From assembly GCF_000758325.1 (NCBI RefSeq), contig NZ_CP009459.1, forward strand, positions 2,046,001 to 2,110,000: DNA of 64,000 nt. Reading direction: 5' to 3'. Shown piece by piece: positions 26,235-35,501 of the stretch. The notes below the pieces were generated by a model. It was not told the DNA's origin and did no database searches. It worked only from the letters and a program-made list of their open reading frames with translations. Numbering within the stretch: the first letter of the stretch is position 1; every line of letters begins with the position of its first letter. Made by a program: the position numbers and the translations under genes. The DNA is from Cedecea neteri. GTDB taxonomy: Bacteria; Pseudomonadota; Gammaproteobacteria; Enterobacterales; Enterobacteriaceae.

Positions 26235-27746
26235 TCAGAACATCAGGGACATCCACGGATAACCAATCACCAGCAGCGCGGCCAGGAACAGGCCACCGAA
26301 GATGGTACCCAGGCGCCAGTAGTCTTTGGTTGGCAGATAGCCGCTACCGTAGTAGATAGGGCTAGGGCCGGTGCCGTATGGGGTGATGATGCCCATGATA
26401 CCCAGCGAGGTCACCATCAGCAGACAGAACACTTCCATATTCATGCCCGGAATGGTGGAGGCGATGGTCAGCATCGCCGGCAGCAGCGCGGTGGTGTGCG
26501 CGGTGGTGCTCGCAAACAGGTAGTGCAGCAGGTAGAACGCCAGCAGCAGGACAATGGTCGCGGTGCCCGGGGCGATACCTGTCATCAACGCGCCGCCTTC
26601 TTTACCCAGCCAGGAGATGAAGCCGGTAGAAGACAGGCCATCTGCCAGGGCAACCAGGGTGGCGAACCAGACGAAGGTGTTCCACGCCGCTTTGTTATTG
26701 GTAATGTCGTTCCAGTTCAGAACACCGGTCCACAGCATCAGCACGATAACCAGCAATGCCGCAAGTGCAGGTTCAATCCAGCTTGCCGCGAAGATCCACA
26801 TCACCAGCGCGGAGCAGACGAACACCAGCAGCAGGATTTCGTTGCGGGACAGTTTGCCCAGTTTTTCCAGTTCACGGCTCGCCCATTTTGGCACTTCGTC
26901 GTTCACTTTCACTTCAGGCGGGTAGAGCCAGTAAGCCAGCAGCGGCATGGTGAGCAGTAACAGCAGGCCAAGCGGCAGGAACGCAAGGAACCACATCCCC
27001 CAGGAGATGTTGATGCCAACGATGCTTTTCACCAAAGCCAGCGCCAGCAGGTTAGGGGCAAGCGCAGAGAGGAACATGGAGCTGGTGATACAGGCTGCGG
27101 TGATAGCCACCCACATCAGGTAAGAACCGATTTTGCGCGAGCTTGGGTCGTTAGGTTTTGAGCCGTACAGCGGCGGCAGGTTAGCGATAATCGGATAGAT
27201 GGTCCCGCCGCTGCGTGCGGTGTTGGACGGGGTAAACGGCGCCAGCAGCAAGTCGGCGAAGGCAATGGCGTAGCCCAGCGTCAGGCTGCGGCGGCCAAGG
27301 TATTTCACCAGAATCAGCGCCAGGCGGCGGCCAAACTGAGTTTTATCGTAACCGGCGGCAAACATAAATGCGCCGAAGATAAGCCAGACGGTGGAGTTCC
27401 CGAAGCCGCTAACCGCCCATTTAAAGGAGGCACCCGCCAGCTTGAATTTCGGGTCGGCCATTTGCTCAGGGCTGAACAGCAGCCACTGGCTGCACAGAGA
27501 AATGACGACGATCCCGGTCAGGCCGATAACTGCGCCCGGCAGAGGTTCGAAGATAAGCCCGACGATAACGCCGACGAAGACAGCGAAGAAGTGCCAGGCG
27601 TACGGCGGCAGGCCGTCCGGAACCGGAACCAGCATCAACAACAGCGCCACAATGATGGGCAGGGCCATCATCAGCCAACGTTTGTTGCTGCCTGCTTTTT
27701 TAGAGCTCTCTTTGAGCGGCGGTAGTTTGGTGGTTATTACACTCAT
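26235..27746 (-). CDS. DASS-family C4-dicarboxylate transporter (TtdT-like)
   Basis: The 503-residue membrane protein belongs to the divalent anion:sodium symporter family, close to TtdT/CitT antiporters. Visible signatures are the SNTARSGGTIYPII loop, the MNMEVFC segment and the GIITPYGTGPSPIYYGSGYL motif, on about 12 or more membrane spans. It probably exchanges fumarate, malate or tartrate for succinate. The start is followed downstream by fumB in one operon, and the promoter region upstream has a perfect FNR box. The exact substrate cannot be told from sequence. Confidence 0.86.
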   Translation of the reverse strand: MSVITTKLPPLKESSKKAGSNKRWLMMALPIIVALLLMLVPVPDGLPPYAWHFFAVFVGVIVGLIFEPLPGAVIGLTGIVVISLCSQWLLFSPEQMADPKFKLAGASFKWAVSGFGNSTVWLIFGAFMFAAGYDKTQFGRRLALILVKYLGRRSLTLGYAIAFADLLLAPFTPSNTARSGGTIYPIIANLPPLYGSKPNDPSSRKIGSYLMWVAITAACITSSMFLSALAPNLLALALVKSIVGINISWGMWFLAFLPLGLLLLLTMPLLAYWLYPPEVKVNDEVPKWASRELEKLGKLSRNEILLLVFVCSALVMWIFAASWIEPALAALLVIVLMLWTGVLNWNDITNNKAAWNTFVWFATLVALADGLSSTGFISWLGKEGGALMTGIAPGTATIVLLLAFYLLHYLFASTTAHTTALLPAMLTIASTIPGMNMEVFCLLMVTSLGIMGIITPYGTGPSPIYYGSGYLPTKDYWRLGTIFGGLFLAALLVIGYPWMSLMF

Positions 27747-28365
27747 AATGACACCGTTATAAGGAGTTAAGGATTCGTTTTATATTTCCGCTTACTTTAG
27801 TTTTTTAACTTACTTTATTAATTAAATGTTTTTGGTTAGCGGTTGCGGAAATAAGTATTCATCGCTTTTTTGCGGCGGTGAATTAAATTTTATGGATAGT
27901 TATATATTGCGCTTTCGGGGTATATGACAATTGATCGAGATCAAAAAAACAGATTCTGATGATTCTTTTCGTAAAAAATAATAGTTCGTATTTTAGCAGG
28001 GTTATTTACGGCAAAAAGTTATCAGTTTGATCATTAAAAAAGCAGCGCTCAGGCCATTTTTGATGTTTTTTGCTGACTCGATTCCGCTTGCTGCGTGGCC
28101 TGGGGTGTGTTCGCGGTGTGCATCTACCAGGTAACCGAAATGTTATCTTAATTTAATAAGCTGTTATCTTTTATATTTTAATTAATAACACGTTGTGGGT
28201 AATTGTGTTATTACGGTTCTTCAATAGTTTTTAAACTAACGTAAATAGTTTGGTAACTAAAAATAGTCTTATATTGTTGATATGCGAAATGGCCAATAAC
28301 CAGAACGAAAATAGTGCCAGCAACCGAATTCTCAGTTTTAAATTTTAAAGTTTGGAGTCGACATT
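27747..28365. promoter_or_regulatory. Divergent control region of the fumarate module
   Basis: This 619-bp AT-rich interval separates the transporter-fumB operon from the fumarate reductase gene. It contains the FNR box at 27931-27944 and, leftward of it, a TATA-rich element (27899-27906 on the minus strand) that could be the -10 of the transporter promoter. A second, incomplete FNR-like sequence (TTTGATCATTAA) lies near 28027. Binding sites for DcuR are likely but too loosely defined to call. No gene is visible here. Confidence 0.55.
27931..27944. promoter_or_regulatory. FNR box
   Basis: TTGATCGAGATCAA is a perfect match to the FNR consensus TTGAT-N4-ATCAA. Its centre lies about 34-36 bases upstream of a minus-strand TATATA/TATAAC, close to the spacing of a class II FNR-activated promoter for the transporter-fumB operon. 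Confidence 0.8.
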
Positions 28366-31146
28366 ATGAGCACCGACAAAAACATGTTAAGCCCATTTAC
28401 TTTACCTAACGGTACGGCGTTAAAAAATCGCCTGCTAATGGCACCGATGACCACCTGTACCGGGTATTTTGATGGCACCGTGACTGAAGAGCTGGTGGAG
28501 TACTACCGCGTCCGCGCCGGGAGCATCGGCACCATCGTGGTGGAATGCTGCTTCATTGACGATTTAGGCCTGGCCTTCCCTGGCGCTATCGGGATAGACA
28601 GCGACGAAAAAATTGCCGGTCTGGCAAAAATCGCCAGCGCGATCAAGGCTGAAGGCTCCAGAGCCCTGTTGCAGATTTACCACGGCGGCCGCATGGTCGA
28701 CCCTAAACTCATCGGTGGCCGCACGCCGGTTGGCCCAAGCGCGCTAGCCGCACCGCGTGATGGTGCTGCAACGCCGCGTGCCCTGACCACGGAAGAAGTG
28801 GCGGGCATGGTGACTAAATTTGGTGAGGCCGTTCGCCGCGCCATTCAGGCTGGTTTCGACGGCGTGGAAATCCACGGCGCGAACACCTATCTGATTCAAC
28901 AGTTCTACTCCCCGAACTCAAACCAGCGTGACGACGAATGGGGCGGCAGCCGCGACAACCGCGCTAAGTTCCCGCTTGCCGTGCTGGATATCACTCATCA
29001 GATGGTGCGCCAGTATGCCGACGACGCCTTCATCATCGGCTACCGTTTCTCCCCGGAAGAGCTTGAGGTCCCTGGGATTCGTTTCGACGACACCATGTAC
29101 CTGCTGGAAAAACTGGCCGCGCGCGGTCTGGATTACCTGCATTTCTCCCTGGGCTACTCGCTGCGTCCGTCCATTAACGACACTACCGACCCGACGCCGC
29201 TGATCAACAAATACTGTGCAATGCGTTCCGACGTGCTGGCGCAGATCCCGGTGATGGGCGTGGGTGGCATCGTGAATGCTTCCGACGTGGAAACTGCACT
29301 GGAGCACGGGTATGACCTGGTAGCCGTAGGCCGTGCCTGCATCGCCTACCCGGACTGGACGGCCCGCATTGCCAACGGCGAAGTGCTGGATCTGTTTATC
29401 GACAGCACCAAACGCGAAGAACTGACCATCCCTGAGCCGCTGTGGCGCTTCTCACTGGTCGAGGCGATGATCCGCGACATGAGCATGGGCGGTGCCTCTA
29501 AATTTAAACCGGGGATCTTCGAAGAAACCGTCAGCGACGACGTCAACCAACTGGTGATTAACGTCAGCCTCGATAGCGACCGGATCGCCGATATCGCGCT
29601 GGCTGCTGGCCCGCAGGACGACGTGGAATTCACCACTAACTTCGAAGAAATTCGTACCCGCATCCTGACCGCCAACTCGCCGTTTGTGGATGCCATTTCC
29701 GGCGCGACTTCCCAGAGCGAAGCGGTGAAAAAAGCCGTTTCTAAAGCGATGGTGAAATCCAGCAAACAGCAGGCGTTTGAAGAAAGCGGCGGCGTTAGCG
29801 CCCCGCAGAGCTACGACGTGGTTGTGGTCGGCAGCGGCGGTGCTGGTCTGGCGGCGGCGATTCAGGCGCATGACGAAGGTGCCAGCGTGCTGATCGTTGA
29901 GAAAATGCCGTCCATCGGCGGGAACACCGTCAAGGCATCTGCCGGGATGAACGCGGCGGAAACCCGCTTCCAGCGCGTAAAAGGCATTTTCGACAGCAAA
30001 GAGCTGTTCTATGCCGAAACCCTGAAAGGTGGCTACAACAAAAACAACCCAGAGCTGCTGCACCGCTTTGTGGAAAACGCCCCGCAGGCCATTGAGTGGC
30101 TGGCGGATCGCGGCATCATGCTGAACGACATCACCACCACCGGCGGGATGAGCATTGACCGTACCCACCGCCCACGCGACGGATCTGCGGTCGGCGGCTA
30201 CCTGATCAGCGGCCTGCTGCGTAACATCAACAAACGCAGTATCGACGTGCTGATGGAGACTGCAGTAACGGAAATCCTGTTTGACCAGGGCGCGGTGAGC
30301 GGCGTGGCGCTGCTGACGGATGAAAACGAAGCGCTGACCATCCACGCGAAAAGCGTGATCGTGGCGACCGGAGGCTTCAGCGCCAACAGCTCGATGGTGG
30401 TGAAATACCGCCCGGATCTGGAAGGCTTTGTCACCACTAACCACAAAGGCGCCACGGGCGGCGGCATCGCGCTGCTGGAAAAACTGGGCGCAGGCACAGT
30501 GGATATGGGCGAAATTCAGATTCACCCAACCGTGGAGCAAACCACTTCGTACCTGATTTCCGAGTCCATTCGCGGCGGCGGTGCCATCCTTGTGAATCAA
30601 AAAGGCAGCCGCTTCTTCAACGAAATGGAAACCCGCGATAAAGTGTCGGCGCAGATTATCGCGCTGCCGGAGAAATACGCTTACATCGTGTTCGACGAGA
30701 ACGTTCGCACCAAAAACAAAGCGGCGGATGAGTACATCGCCAAAGGCTTTGTGGTCAGCGCCGAAGGGCCTCGCGAACTGGCGGAGAAACTGGGGATGGA
30801 TTACCACACCTTCCTCGCCACGCTTGAGCGTTACAACGGCTTCGTGGAAAATCAGTACGACGAAGATTTTGGCCGTAAAACCGCGCTGCGTAACCCGATT
30901 AAAGATGGCCCGTTCCACGCCATCCGCATCGCCCCAGGGGTGCACCACACCATGGGCGGCGTGACCATCAACGCCGAAACCGAAGTGCTGGATAAACAGC
31001 ATCAGGTTATCCCAGGCGCGTTCGCGGCGGGTGAAGTGGCCGGGGGGATTCACGGCGGCAACCGCATCGGCGGTAACGCGGTGGCGGATATCATTGTCTT
31101 TGGTACCCTGGCGGGCCATCAGGCGGCAAGCTGGGCAAAACGCTAA
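28366..31146 (+). CDS. Cytoplasmic NADH:fumarate reductase, OYE-FMN-FAD fusion
   Basis: The 926-residue flavoprotein has three parts: an Old Yellow Enzyme-like NADH:flavin oxidoreductase domain (about 5-345), a small FMN_bind domain (about 370-465) and a fumarate reductase FAD domain (about 475-920, opening SYDVVVVGSGGAGLAAA and ending in GGIHGGNRIGGNA). The DAISGATSQS motif is the ApbE target, with FMN expected on Ser449. This matches the soluble NADH-dependent fumarate reductase described from Klebsiella pneumoniae. There is no signal peptide, so it acts in the cytoplasm. apbE follows directly. The gene is divergent from the transporter-fumB operon. Confidence 0.9.
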   Translation: MSTDKNMLSPFTLPNGTALKNRLLMAPMTTCTGYFDGTVTEELVEYYRVRAGSIGTIVVECCFIDDLGLAFPGAIGIDSDEKIAGLAKIASAIKAEGSRALLQIYHGGRMVDPKLIGGRTPVGPSALAAPRDGAATPRALTTEEVAGMVTKFGEAVRRAIQAGFDGVEIHGANTYLIQQFYSPNSNQRDDEWGGSRDNRAKFPLAVLDITHQMVRQYADDAFIIGYRFSPEELEVPGIRFDDTMYLLEKLAARGLDYLHFSLGYSLRPSINDTTDPTPLINKYCAMRSDVLAQIPVMGVGGIVNASDVETALEHGYDLVAVGRACIAYPDWTARIANGEVLDLFIDSTKREELTIPEPLWRFSLVEAMIRDMSMGGASKFKPGIFEETVSDDVNQLVINVSLDSDRIADIALAAGPQDDVEFTTNFEEIRTRILTANSPFVDAISGATSQSEAVKKAVSKAMVKSSKQQAFEESGGVSAPQSYDVVVVGSGGAGLAAAIQAHDEGASVLIVEKMPSIGGNTVKASAGMNAAETRFQRVKGIFDSKELFYAETLKGGYNKNNPELLHRFVENAPQAIEWLADRGIMLNDITTTGGMSIDRTHRPRDGSAVGGYLISGLLRNINKRSIDVLMETAVTEILFDQGAVSGVALLTDENEALTIHAKSVIVATGGFSANSSMVVKYRPDLEGFVTTNHKGATGGGIALLEKLGAGTVDMGEIQIHPTVEQTTSYLISESIRGGGAILVNQKGSRFFNEMETRDKVSAQIIALPEKYAYIVFDENVRTKNKAADEYIAKGFVVSAEGPRELAEKLGMDYHTFLATLERYNGFVENQYDEDFGRKTALRNPIKDGPFHAIRIAPGVHHTMGGVTINAETEVLDKQHQVIPGAFAAGEVAGGIHGGNRIGGNAVADIIVFGTLAGHQAASWAKR

Positions 31147-31204
31147 GCCCAACTGCGCTCCGGCCTTTGCCGGGGCGCAACCTTTTCAGCAAAAGGAGCC
31201 CGCT

Positions 31205-32173
31205 ATGTCACAACCCGAAGGTGTTTATGGCTACTCCGCCGTTTTAATGGGCTCGCCCATTCTCCTCAAGCTGTTCGAACCCAACGAAACCCTCGCCTCT
31301 CAGGTATTCCGCCTGATCAAACAATACGAAGATCTGCTCACCGTGAACCGGGCTGAATCCCAGGTGATGAGCATTAATCACGCCGCGGGCAAGCATCCGG
31401 TTACCGTCAGCCGCCCGGTGTTTGAGCTGATCAAATGCGCCAAAGCCGCCAGCCAGTTTCCCGACAGTATTTTTAATCTCGCCATTGGCCCGCTGGTGAA
31501 GCGCTGGAAGATTGGTTTCAAGGGCGACAGCGTCCCCCCGGCAGAAGACATTGCCGCGCTGCTGCCGCGTACGCAGACGCATCAGGTAGTTCTGGACGAA
31601 GCCGAAGGCAGCGTTTATCTGGCACATAGCGGGATGGAGATCGACCTGGGCGCGATAGCCAAGGGCTATATTGCCGACCGGGTACGCGACTTCCTGCAGC
31701 GGCAGGGGGTGAAACAGGGGTTGATTAACCTCGGCGGCAACGTGCAGACGCTGGGCTCGCCGGAAGGCGGCTGGTCCATCGGGCTGAAAAAGCCGTTCAG
31801 CGGCCCGGAAGAGATGCTGGGCGTGATCGAGGTGGCGAACAAATCGGTGGTGACGTCCGGCGTTTACGAGCGCTATTTCGAGCTGGACGGCAAACGTTAT
31901 CACCATATTCTCGACCCGCGTACGGGCTACCCGCTGGATAACGAGCTGGATAGCGTGACGATCGTCTCGACTGATTCGCTGGACGGGGACATCTGGACGA
32001 CGTTGATTTACGGGATGGGCATAGAAAAGGGCTGTGCCGTGCTGGCGAATCGCCCCGATATCGAGGCGATTTTTGTCACCAAACAGCGAGAGATAATCCT
32101 CTCTTCTGCCAGCCAGTTTCGCTTTACGTTACTGGATGACAGCTACCAATTGATTACTGGCAGTACTGCTTGA
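31205..32173 (+). CDS. apbE: FMN transferase ApbE
   Basis: The 322-residue enzyme attaches FMN from FAD to a Thr or Ser in FMN_bind domains. Typical blocks are MEIDLGAIAKGYIAD (about 149-163), LINLGGNVQTLG, YHHILDPRTGYP and the C-terminal SLDGDIWTT. No lipoprotein signal is present, unlike periplasmic ApbE, which fits its cytoplasmic partner, the fumarate reductase just upstream. ATG 31205 has an AGGAG ribosome site; frames further upstream only extend into the reductase gene. The last 20 bases overlap the convergent dcuR. Confidence 0.9.
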   Translation: MSQPEGVYGYSAVLMGSPILLKLFEPNETLASQVFRLIKQYEDLLTVNRAESQVMSINHAAGKHPVTVSRPVFELIKCAKAASQFPDSIFNLAIGPLVKRWKIGFKGDSVPPAEDIAALLPRTQTHQVVLDEAEGSVYLAHSGMEIDLGAIAKGYIADRVRDFLQRQGVKQGLINLGGNVQTLGSPEGGWSIGLKKPFSGPEEMLGVIEVANKSVVTSGVYERYFELDGKRYHHILDPRTGYPLDNELDSVTIVSTDSLDGDIWTTLIYGMGIEKGCAVLANRPDIEAIFVTKQREIILSSASQFRFTLLDDSYQLITGSTA

Positions 32174-32873
32174 GCAGGCCAAGCTGTTCGGCCTGCAGGC
32201 GATAGCGGTACACCGGGCGGCCGGTCATGCCGTAATGAATGCTGGTAAACAGAATATTAATCTGCGCCAGCCAGATCAGATACTTACGGCAAGACACGCG
32301 AGAGATATTCACCGCCGCCGCCAGTTCGTCGGTGGAGAACTCCTCCGTCGGGTGAGTGTCGATCCACTGGCAAATGGTGCGCAGCGTTTGCGGCGTCAGC
32401 CCCTTCGGCAGGCGCTTGGCGTCCGCTACCACCGGCGAGCCACCGTGCAGCAGTCGGTCAACGTCCGCCTGCTCGTAATATTTGTGGGTGCCCATCAGGT
32501 TTTTCTTTTCGCGCCAGTTGGTTAACGCTTCTTCAAAGCGCGGGAACTGGAACGGTTTGATCAGGTAATCCACCACGCCGTAGTGCATCGACTTCTGGAT
32601 AGTCGCCGCGTCCGCCGCCGAGGAGATAACGATCACATCGATGGTTTTTCCCGCTTCACGCAGCGTCGGCAGCAGATCCAGGCCGTTGTCCTGCTGCATA
32701 TACACATCCAGCAGGATCAGATCTATTTTTAACTCCGGGTTGCTGACCATCTCCCGCGCCTGTTTCAGCGTGGAGGCAGAACCGCAGCAGCTAAAGCCCG
32801 GGATTTGGCTGACGTAGGCGCGGTTAAGCTCCGCGACCATCGCATCATCATCAACAATTAAGACATTAATCAC
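32154..32873 (-). CDS. dcuR: C4-dicarboxylate response regulator DcuR
   Basis: The 239-residue regulator has a receiver domain with DDDA (8-11), the phospho-acceptor in LILLDVYMQ (about 56) and the lysine in YLIKPFQF, followed by a CitB/DcuR-type helix-turn-helix (about 165-225; ELAAAVNISRVSCRKYLIWL). It is expected to activate fumarate-respiration and C4-dicarboxylate genes, here probably those next to it. Its start overlaps the dcuS stop by 4 bases, and its 3' end overlaps apbE on the other strand by 20 bases. Confidence 0.9.
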   Translation of the reverse strand: MINVLIVDDDAMVAELNRAYVSQIPGFSCCGSASTLKQAREMVSNPELKIDLILLDVYMQQDNGLDLLPTLREAGKTIDVIVISSAADAATIQKSMHYGVVDYLIKPFQFPRFEEALTNWREKKNLMGTHKYYEQADVDRLLHGGSPVVADAKRLPKGLTPQTLRTICQWIDTHPTEEFSTDELAAAVNISRVSCRKYLIWLAQINILFTSIHYGMTGRPVYRYRLQAEQLGLLKQYCQ

Positions 32874-34492
32874 GCATTGTTCCTTTCACTATCCCAGGGT
32901 AACTGCACAAAGAATTGGGTGAAGACGCCGGGTTCTGACTCCACCTGAATACTGCCGCCAAGGCGCTCAAGCTGCTGCCTGGCAAGGAACAGCCCCACGC
33001 CACGCTGCTCGCCTTTGGTGGAGTAGCCTTTGTCAAAAATAGACTGAATGTGGTCCGAGTCGATACCCGGCCCGTCGTCGCTGACTTCAACGCTTAACAC
33101 GCCGTTCTGGTAGTGGAGCAACACGCCCACTTCCCCATCAGGCTGGTCGCCCATCGCGTCCAGCGCGTTTTCTATCAGGTTGCCCAGCGCGGTAATCAGC
33201 GCCATCACCTGAAGCTCGTTCGGGTTGTCCGGCAGTTGGCATTCATCGGCAAGCGCCAGATGATGGCCCGCTTCCCGCGCGCGGTTAATCTTGCCAATCA
33301 GGAACCCGGCAATCACCGGCGACTTAATTTTGCTCTGCAGCGTGCCAATTTCCGTCTGGTAATTGCTGGCGGTTTGCAGAATGTACTCTTCAAGCTTGTC
33401 GTAGTGTTTAAGCTGCAGCAGGCCAAGAATGACGTGCAGCTTATTCATAAATTCGTGCGAGCGCTCGCGCAGCGCGTCGACATAATTCACCATGCCGTCT
33501 ACACGCTGGGTCAACAAATTGATTTCAGTCTTGTCGCGGAAGGTACTGATGGCGCCGATCACCTGATTATTTATACGAATTGGCACCGCATTACACAAGA
33601 CCAGGCGGCCATAGCTGATGATTTGCCTGTCCTGAATCGGCGTGCCGGTGTGCAGCACTTCGCACAGCGTGGCCACCAGTGGCCCCGGCGGCACGGTTTT
33701 GCCGAGGCGGAAATCGTCCGGGGAGAGCAGCATTTTGCGCGCCGCGTGGTTGATGAGCGTTACCCGGCCTTCGCGGTCAACGGCGATAATGCCCTCTTTA
33801 ACGGACTGCAGCATCGCCTGGCGCTGCTCGAACAGCGCGGAGATTTCATACGGCTCGAAGCCGAACAGAATGCGTTTCAGCACCCGCACCAGCACCCAGG
33901 TGCCGAGCGAGCCGAACAGGGCGCTGAACAACACCGTCCAGAGCACGCTCCAGCGGCTCTTGCTGATCTGCTCGTCTACCTTGCTCAGTGAAATGCCGAT
34001 GGCGACCACGCCTATCTGCTTATGCTGCTCGTTATAGACCGGCGTAAAAACGCGCAGGGCTTCCGCCAGCACGCCGTGGTTGATCGACACATTCTCTTTG
34101 CCTTCCAGCGCCGGGAAAATGTCGTCGCCAATAAAATGCGAGCCAATATTGCCGGGTTTGGGGTGCGAGTAGCGAATGCCGTTCATGTCGGTAACTACCA
34201 CGAACAGCAGGTCGTTACGCTCCTGCACGCGGGAAGCCACGGGCGGAATAATGTCTTTGCTGTGGGGCTGCGTCAGGCCGTATTTGATCGTCGGATCGTC
34301 GGCCAGGGTTCTCGCCACCGCCAGCGCGGTGTCTTTCAGGCCGCTGCGGGTGGCGTTGCTGATCTGGATAAAGTACAGCGCGTAAACCACAAGCAGCACC
34401 GAGCCGATAACGGCGCACAGCATCAGCGTCACCGAGGTGCTGAGTTTCATCGGGCGCTTGGCCGTCGTTTGCGGGGGCTTCGTGTCGCTCAT
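32870..34492 (-). CDS. dcuS: C4-dicarboxylate sensor kinase DcuS
   Basis: The 540-residue kinase has the CitA/DcuS plan: membrane span (about 20-42), periplasmic PAS-like domain (about 43-180) with ligand-site sequences RYSHP and GSHFIGDD, second span (about 182-203), cytoplasmic PAS (about 215-320) and kinase core. The phospho-acceptor lies in RERSHEFMNKLH and the ATP-binding boxes include LGNLIENALDA, DDGPGID and GVGLFLARQ. It senses fumarate, malate, succinate and related acids. It is co-transcribed with dcuR, and only 64 bases separate its start from the next gene upstream. Confidence 0.9.
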   Translation of the reverse strand: MSDTKPPQTTAKRPMKLSTSVTLMLCAVIGSVLLVVYALYFIQISNATRSGLKDTALAVARTLADDPTIKYGLTQPHSKDIIPPVASRVQERNDLLFVVVTDMNGIRYSHPKPGNIGSHFIGDDIFPALEGKENVSINHGVLAEALRVFTPVYNEQHKQIGVVAIGISLSKVDEQISKSRWSVLWTVLFSALFGSLGTWVLVRVLKRILFGFEPYEISALFEQRQAMLQSVKEGIIAVDREGRVTLINHAARKMLLSPDDFRLGKTVPPGPLVATLCEVLHTGTPIQDRQIISYGRLVLCNAVPIRINNQVIGAISTFRDKTEINLLTQRVDGMVNYVDALRERSHEFMNKLHVILGLLQLKHYDKLEEYILQTASNYQTEIGTLQSKIKSPVIAGFLIGKINRAREAGHHLALADECQLPDNPNELQVMALITALGNLIENALDAMGDQPDGEVGVLLHYQNGVLSVEVSDDGPGIDSDHIQSIFDKGYSTKGEQRGVGLFLARQQLERLGGSIQVESEPGVFTQFFVQLPWDSERNNA

Positions 34493-34556
34493 GGTTGTTC
34501 CGGTCCGGGGCGCAAACGCTGATTATCGCCGATGGAACCGGATTGTAAAAGCCGTG

Positions 34557-35321
34557 TCAGAGATAGCGGCCAATATACCTCTGCGGGGAAACGCCCAGCT
34601 TTTTCCTGAACATAGCGATAAACGCGCTGCTGCTGGCGTAGCCGAGCGTGCTGGACAGATTGCTAATGGTGGTGCCGCGCGCGAGGTGGCAGACCGCTTC
34701 CACCAGGTGCATTTGCTGCCGCCATTCGGTAAAGCTGAGCTGCGTCTCTTCCCGGAACAGCCTCGCCAGGGTTCTTTCGCTCGCGCCCACCCGTTTGCCC
34801 CACCAGGCCAGGGTTTCCCGCTGGGAAAGATCGCTGCACAGCGCATCGCAAAGCTGGCGAATACGCCTGTCGTGGGGGAGGGTGATATGGCACAGGGCAA
34901 TTTCCTGCAGGCGCAGCAGCTCATTGTGCAACAAGTCGTGCAATAGCTGGCTACGCTGAGTATCGGCGGGTTTTTCCAGGCCCGCGACGGTCAGGGACTG
35001 AAACAGTGGCGTGACGGCCAGGCTGCGGCTGTGGCGGCTGAACGCTGCAGAAGCCGCAGGCGTCATGTAGAGATTGTGGGTGACAACATTGCCGATGGCT
35101 TCCAGCCCGTGAGGCAGGCGTCCCGGCAGCCAAAGCGCGTGGCCGGGGGCAACCACCCAGACGTTTTGCTCGCTGCGGATCTTCGCCACGCCGCTGATCG
35201 GGTAAATCAGCTGGCCCTGTTCGTGGGCGTGAAACGGTTCCTGGCTTCCTGCGCTATAATGGAGTTCTCGTACTTCCAGAAACGCTTCCTGCGGACTCTG
35301 CTGTGTGAATTGCTTTATCAT
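34557..35321 (-). CDS. AraC-family regulator with cupin N-terminus
   Basis: The 254-residue protein has an N-terminal cupin (about 20-100; FHAHEQGQLIYPISGVAKI) and a C-terminal AraC DNA-binding domain (about 155-250; VGASERTLARLFREETQLSF and SSTLGYASSSAFIAMFRKKLG). It is divergent from the TonB receptor gene across 180 bases, so it is the likely local regulator of the siderophore uptake operon, perhaps with the ferric siderophore as effector. The same general type includes NimR-like efflux regulators, so this target is inference. Confidence 0.83.
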   Translation of the reverse strand: MIKQFTQQSPQEAFLEVRELHYSAGSQEPFHAHEQGQLIYPISGVAKIRSEQNVWVVAPGHALWLPGRLPHGLEAIGNVVTHNLYMTPAASAAFSRHSRSLAVTPLFQSLTVAGLEKPADTQRSQLLHDLLHNELLRLQEIALCHITLPHDRRIRQLCDALCSDLSQRETLAWWGKRVGASERTLARLFREETQLSFTEWRQQMHLVEAVCHLARGTTISNLSSTLGYASSSAFIAMFRKKLGVSPQRYIGRYL

Positions 35322-35453
35322 TTGTTGCCTGCCGTTCGTCCGATTCTCGCCATTTCATGATGCAGTAGCGCGTTAAGACAATCTCTGTCCGCTTTGCGAT
35401 ATCCCGTCAACCGATCGCGCTATTCTGCCACGGGTGCTCTTCTCTTTTAAAGG

Positions 35454-35472
35454 TGAATAATTATCATTTCGA
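35454..35472 (+). promoter_or_regulatory. Candidate Fur box
   Basis: TGAATAATTATCATTTCGA, about 30 bases before the receptor start, resembles the Fur consensus (AT-rich hexamers of the NATWAT type, with ATTATCATT matching best). An iron-repressed promoter is expected for a siderophore receptor. The match is partial, so confidence is moderate. Confidence 0.5.
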
Positions 35473-35501
35473 TCCTCTTCTTATAACATGATACGGTCGA
35501 T

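Noticed and set aside
29452-31152. A 566-codon open frame opposite the fumarate reductase gene
   Set aside because: It is antisense to a complete three-domain flavoprotein and rich in histidine and arginine, as expected of shadow frames.
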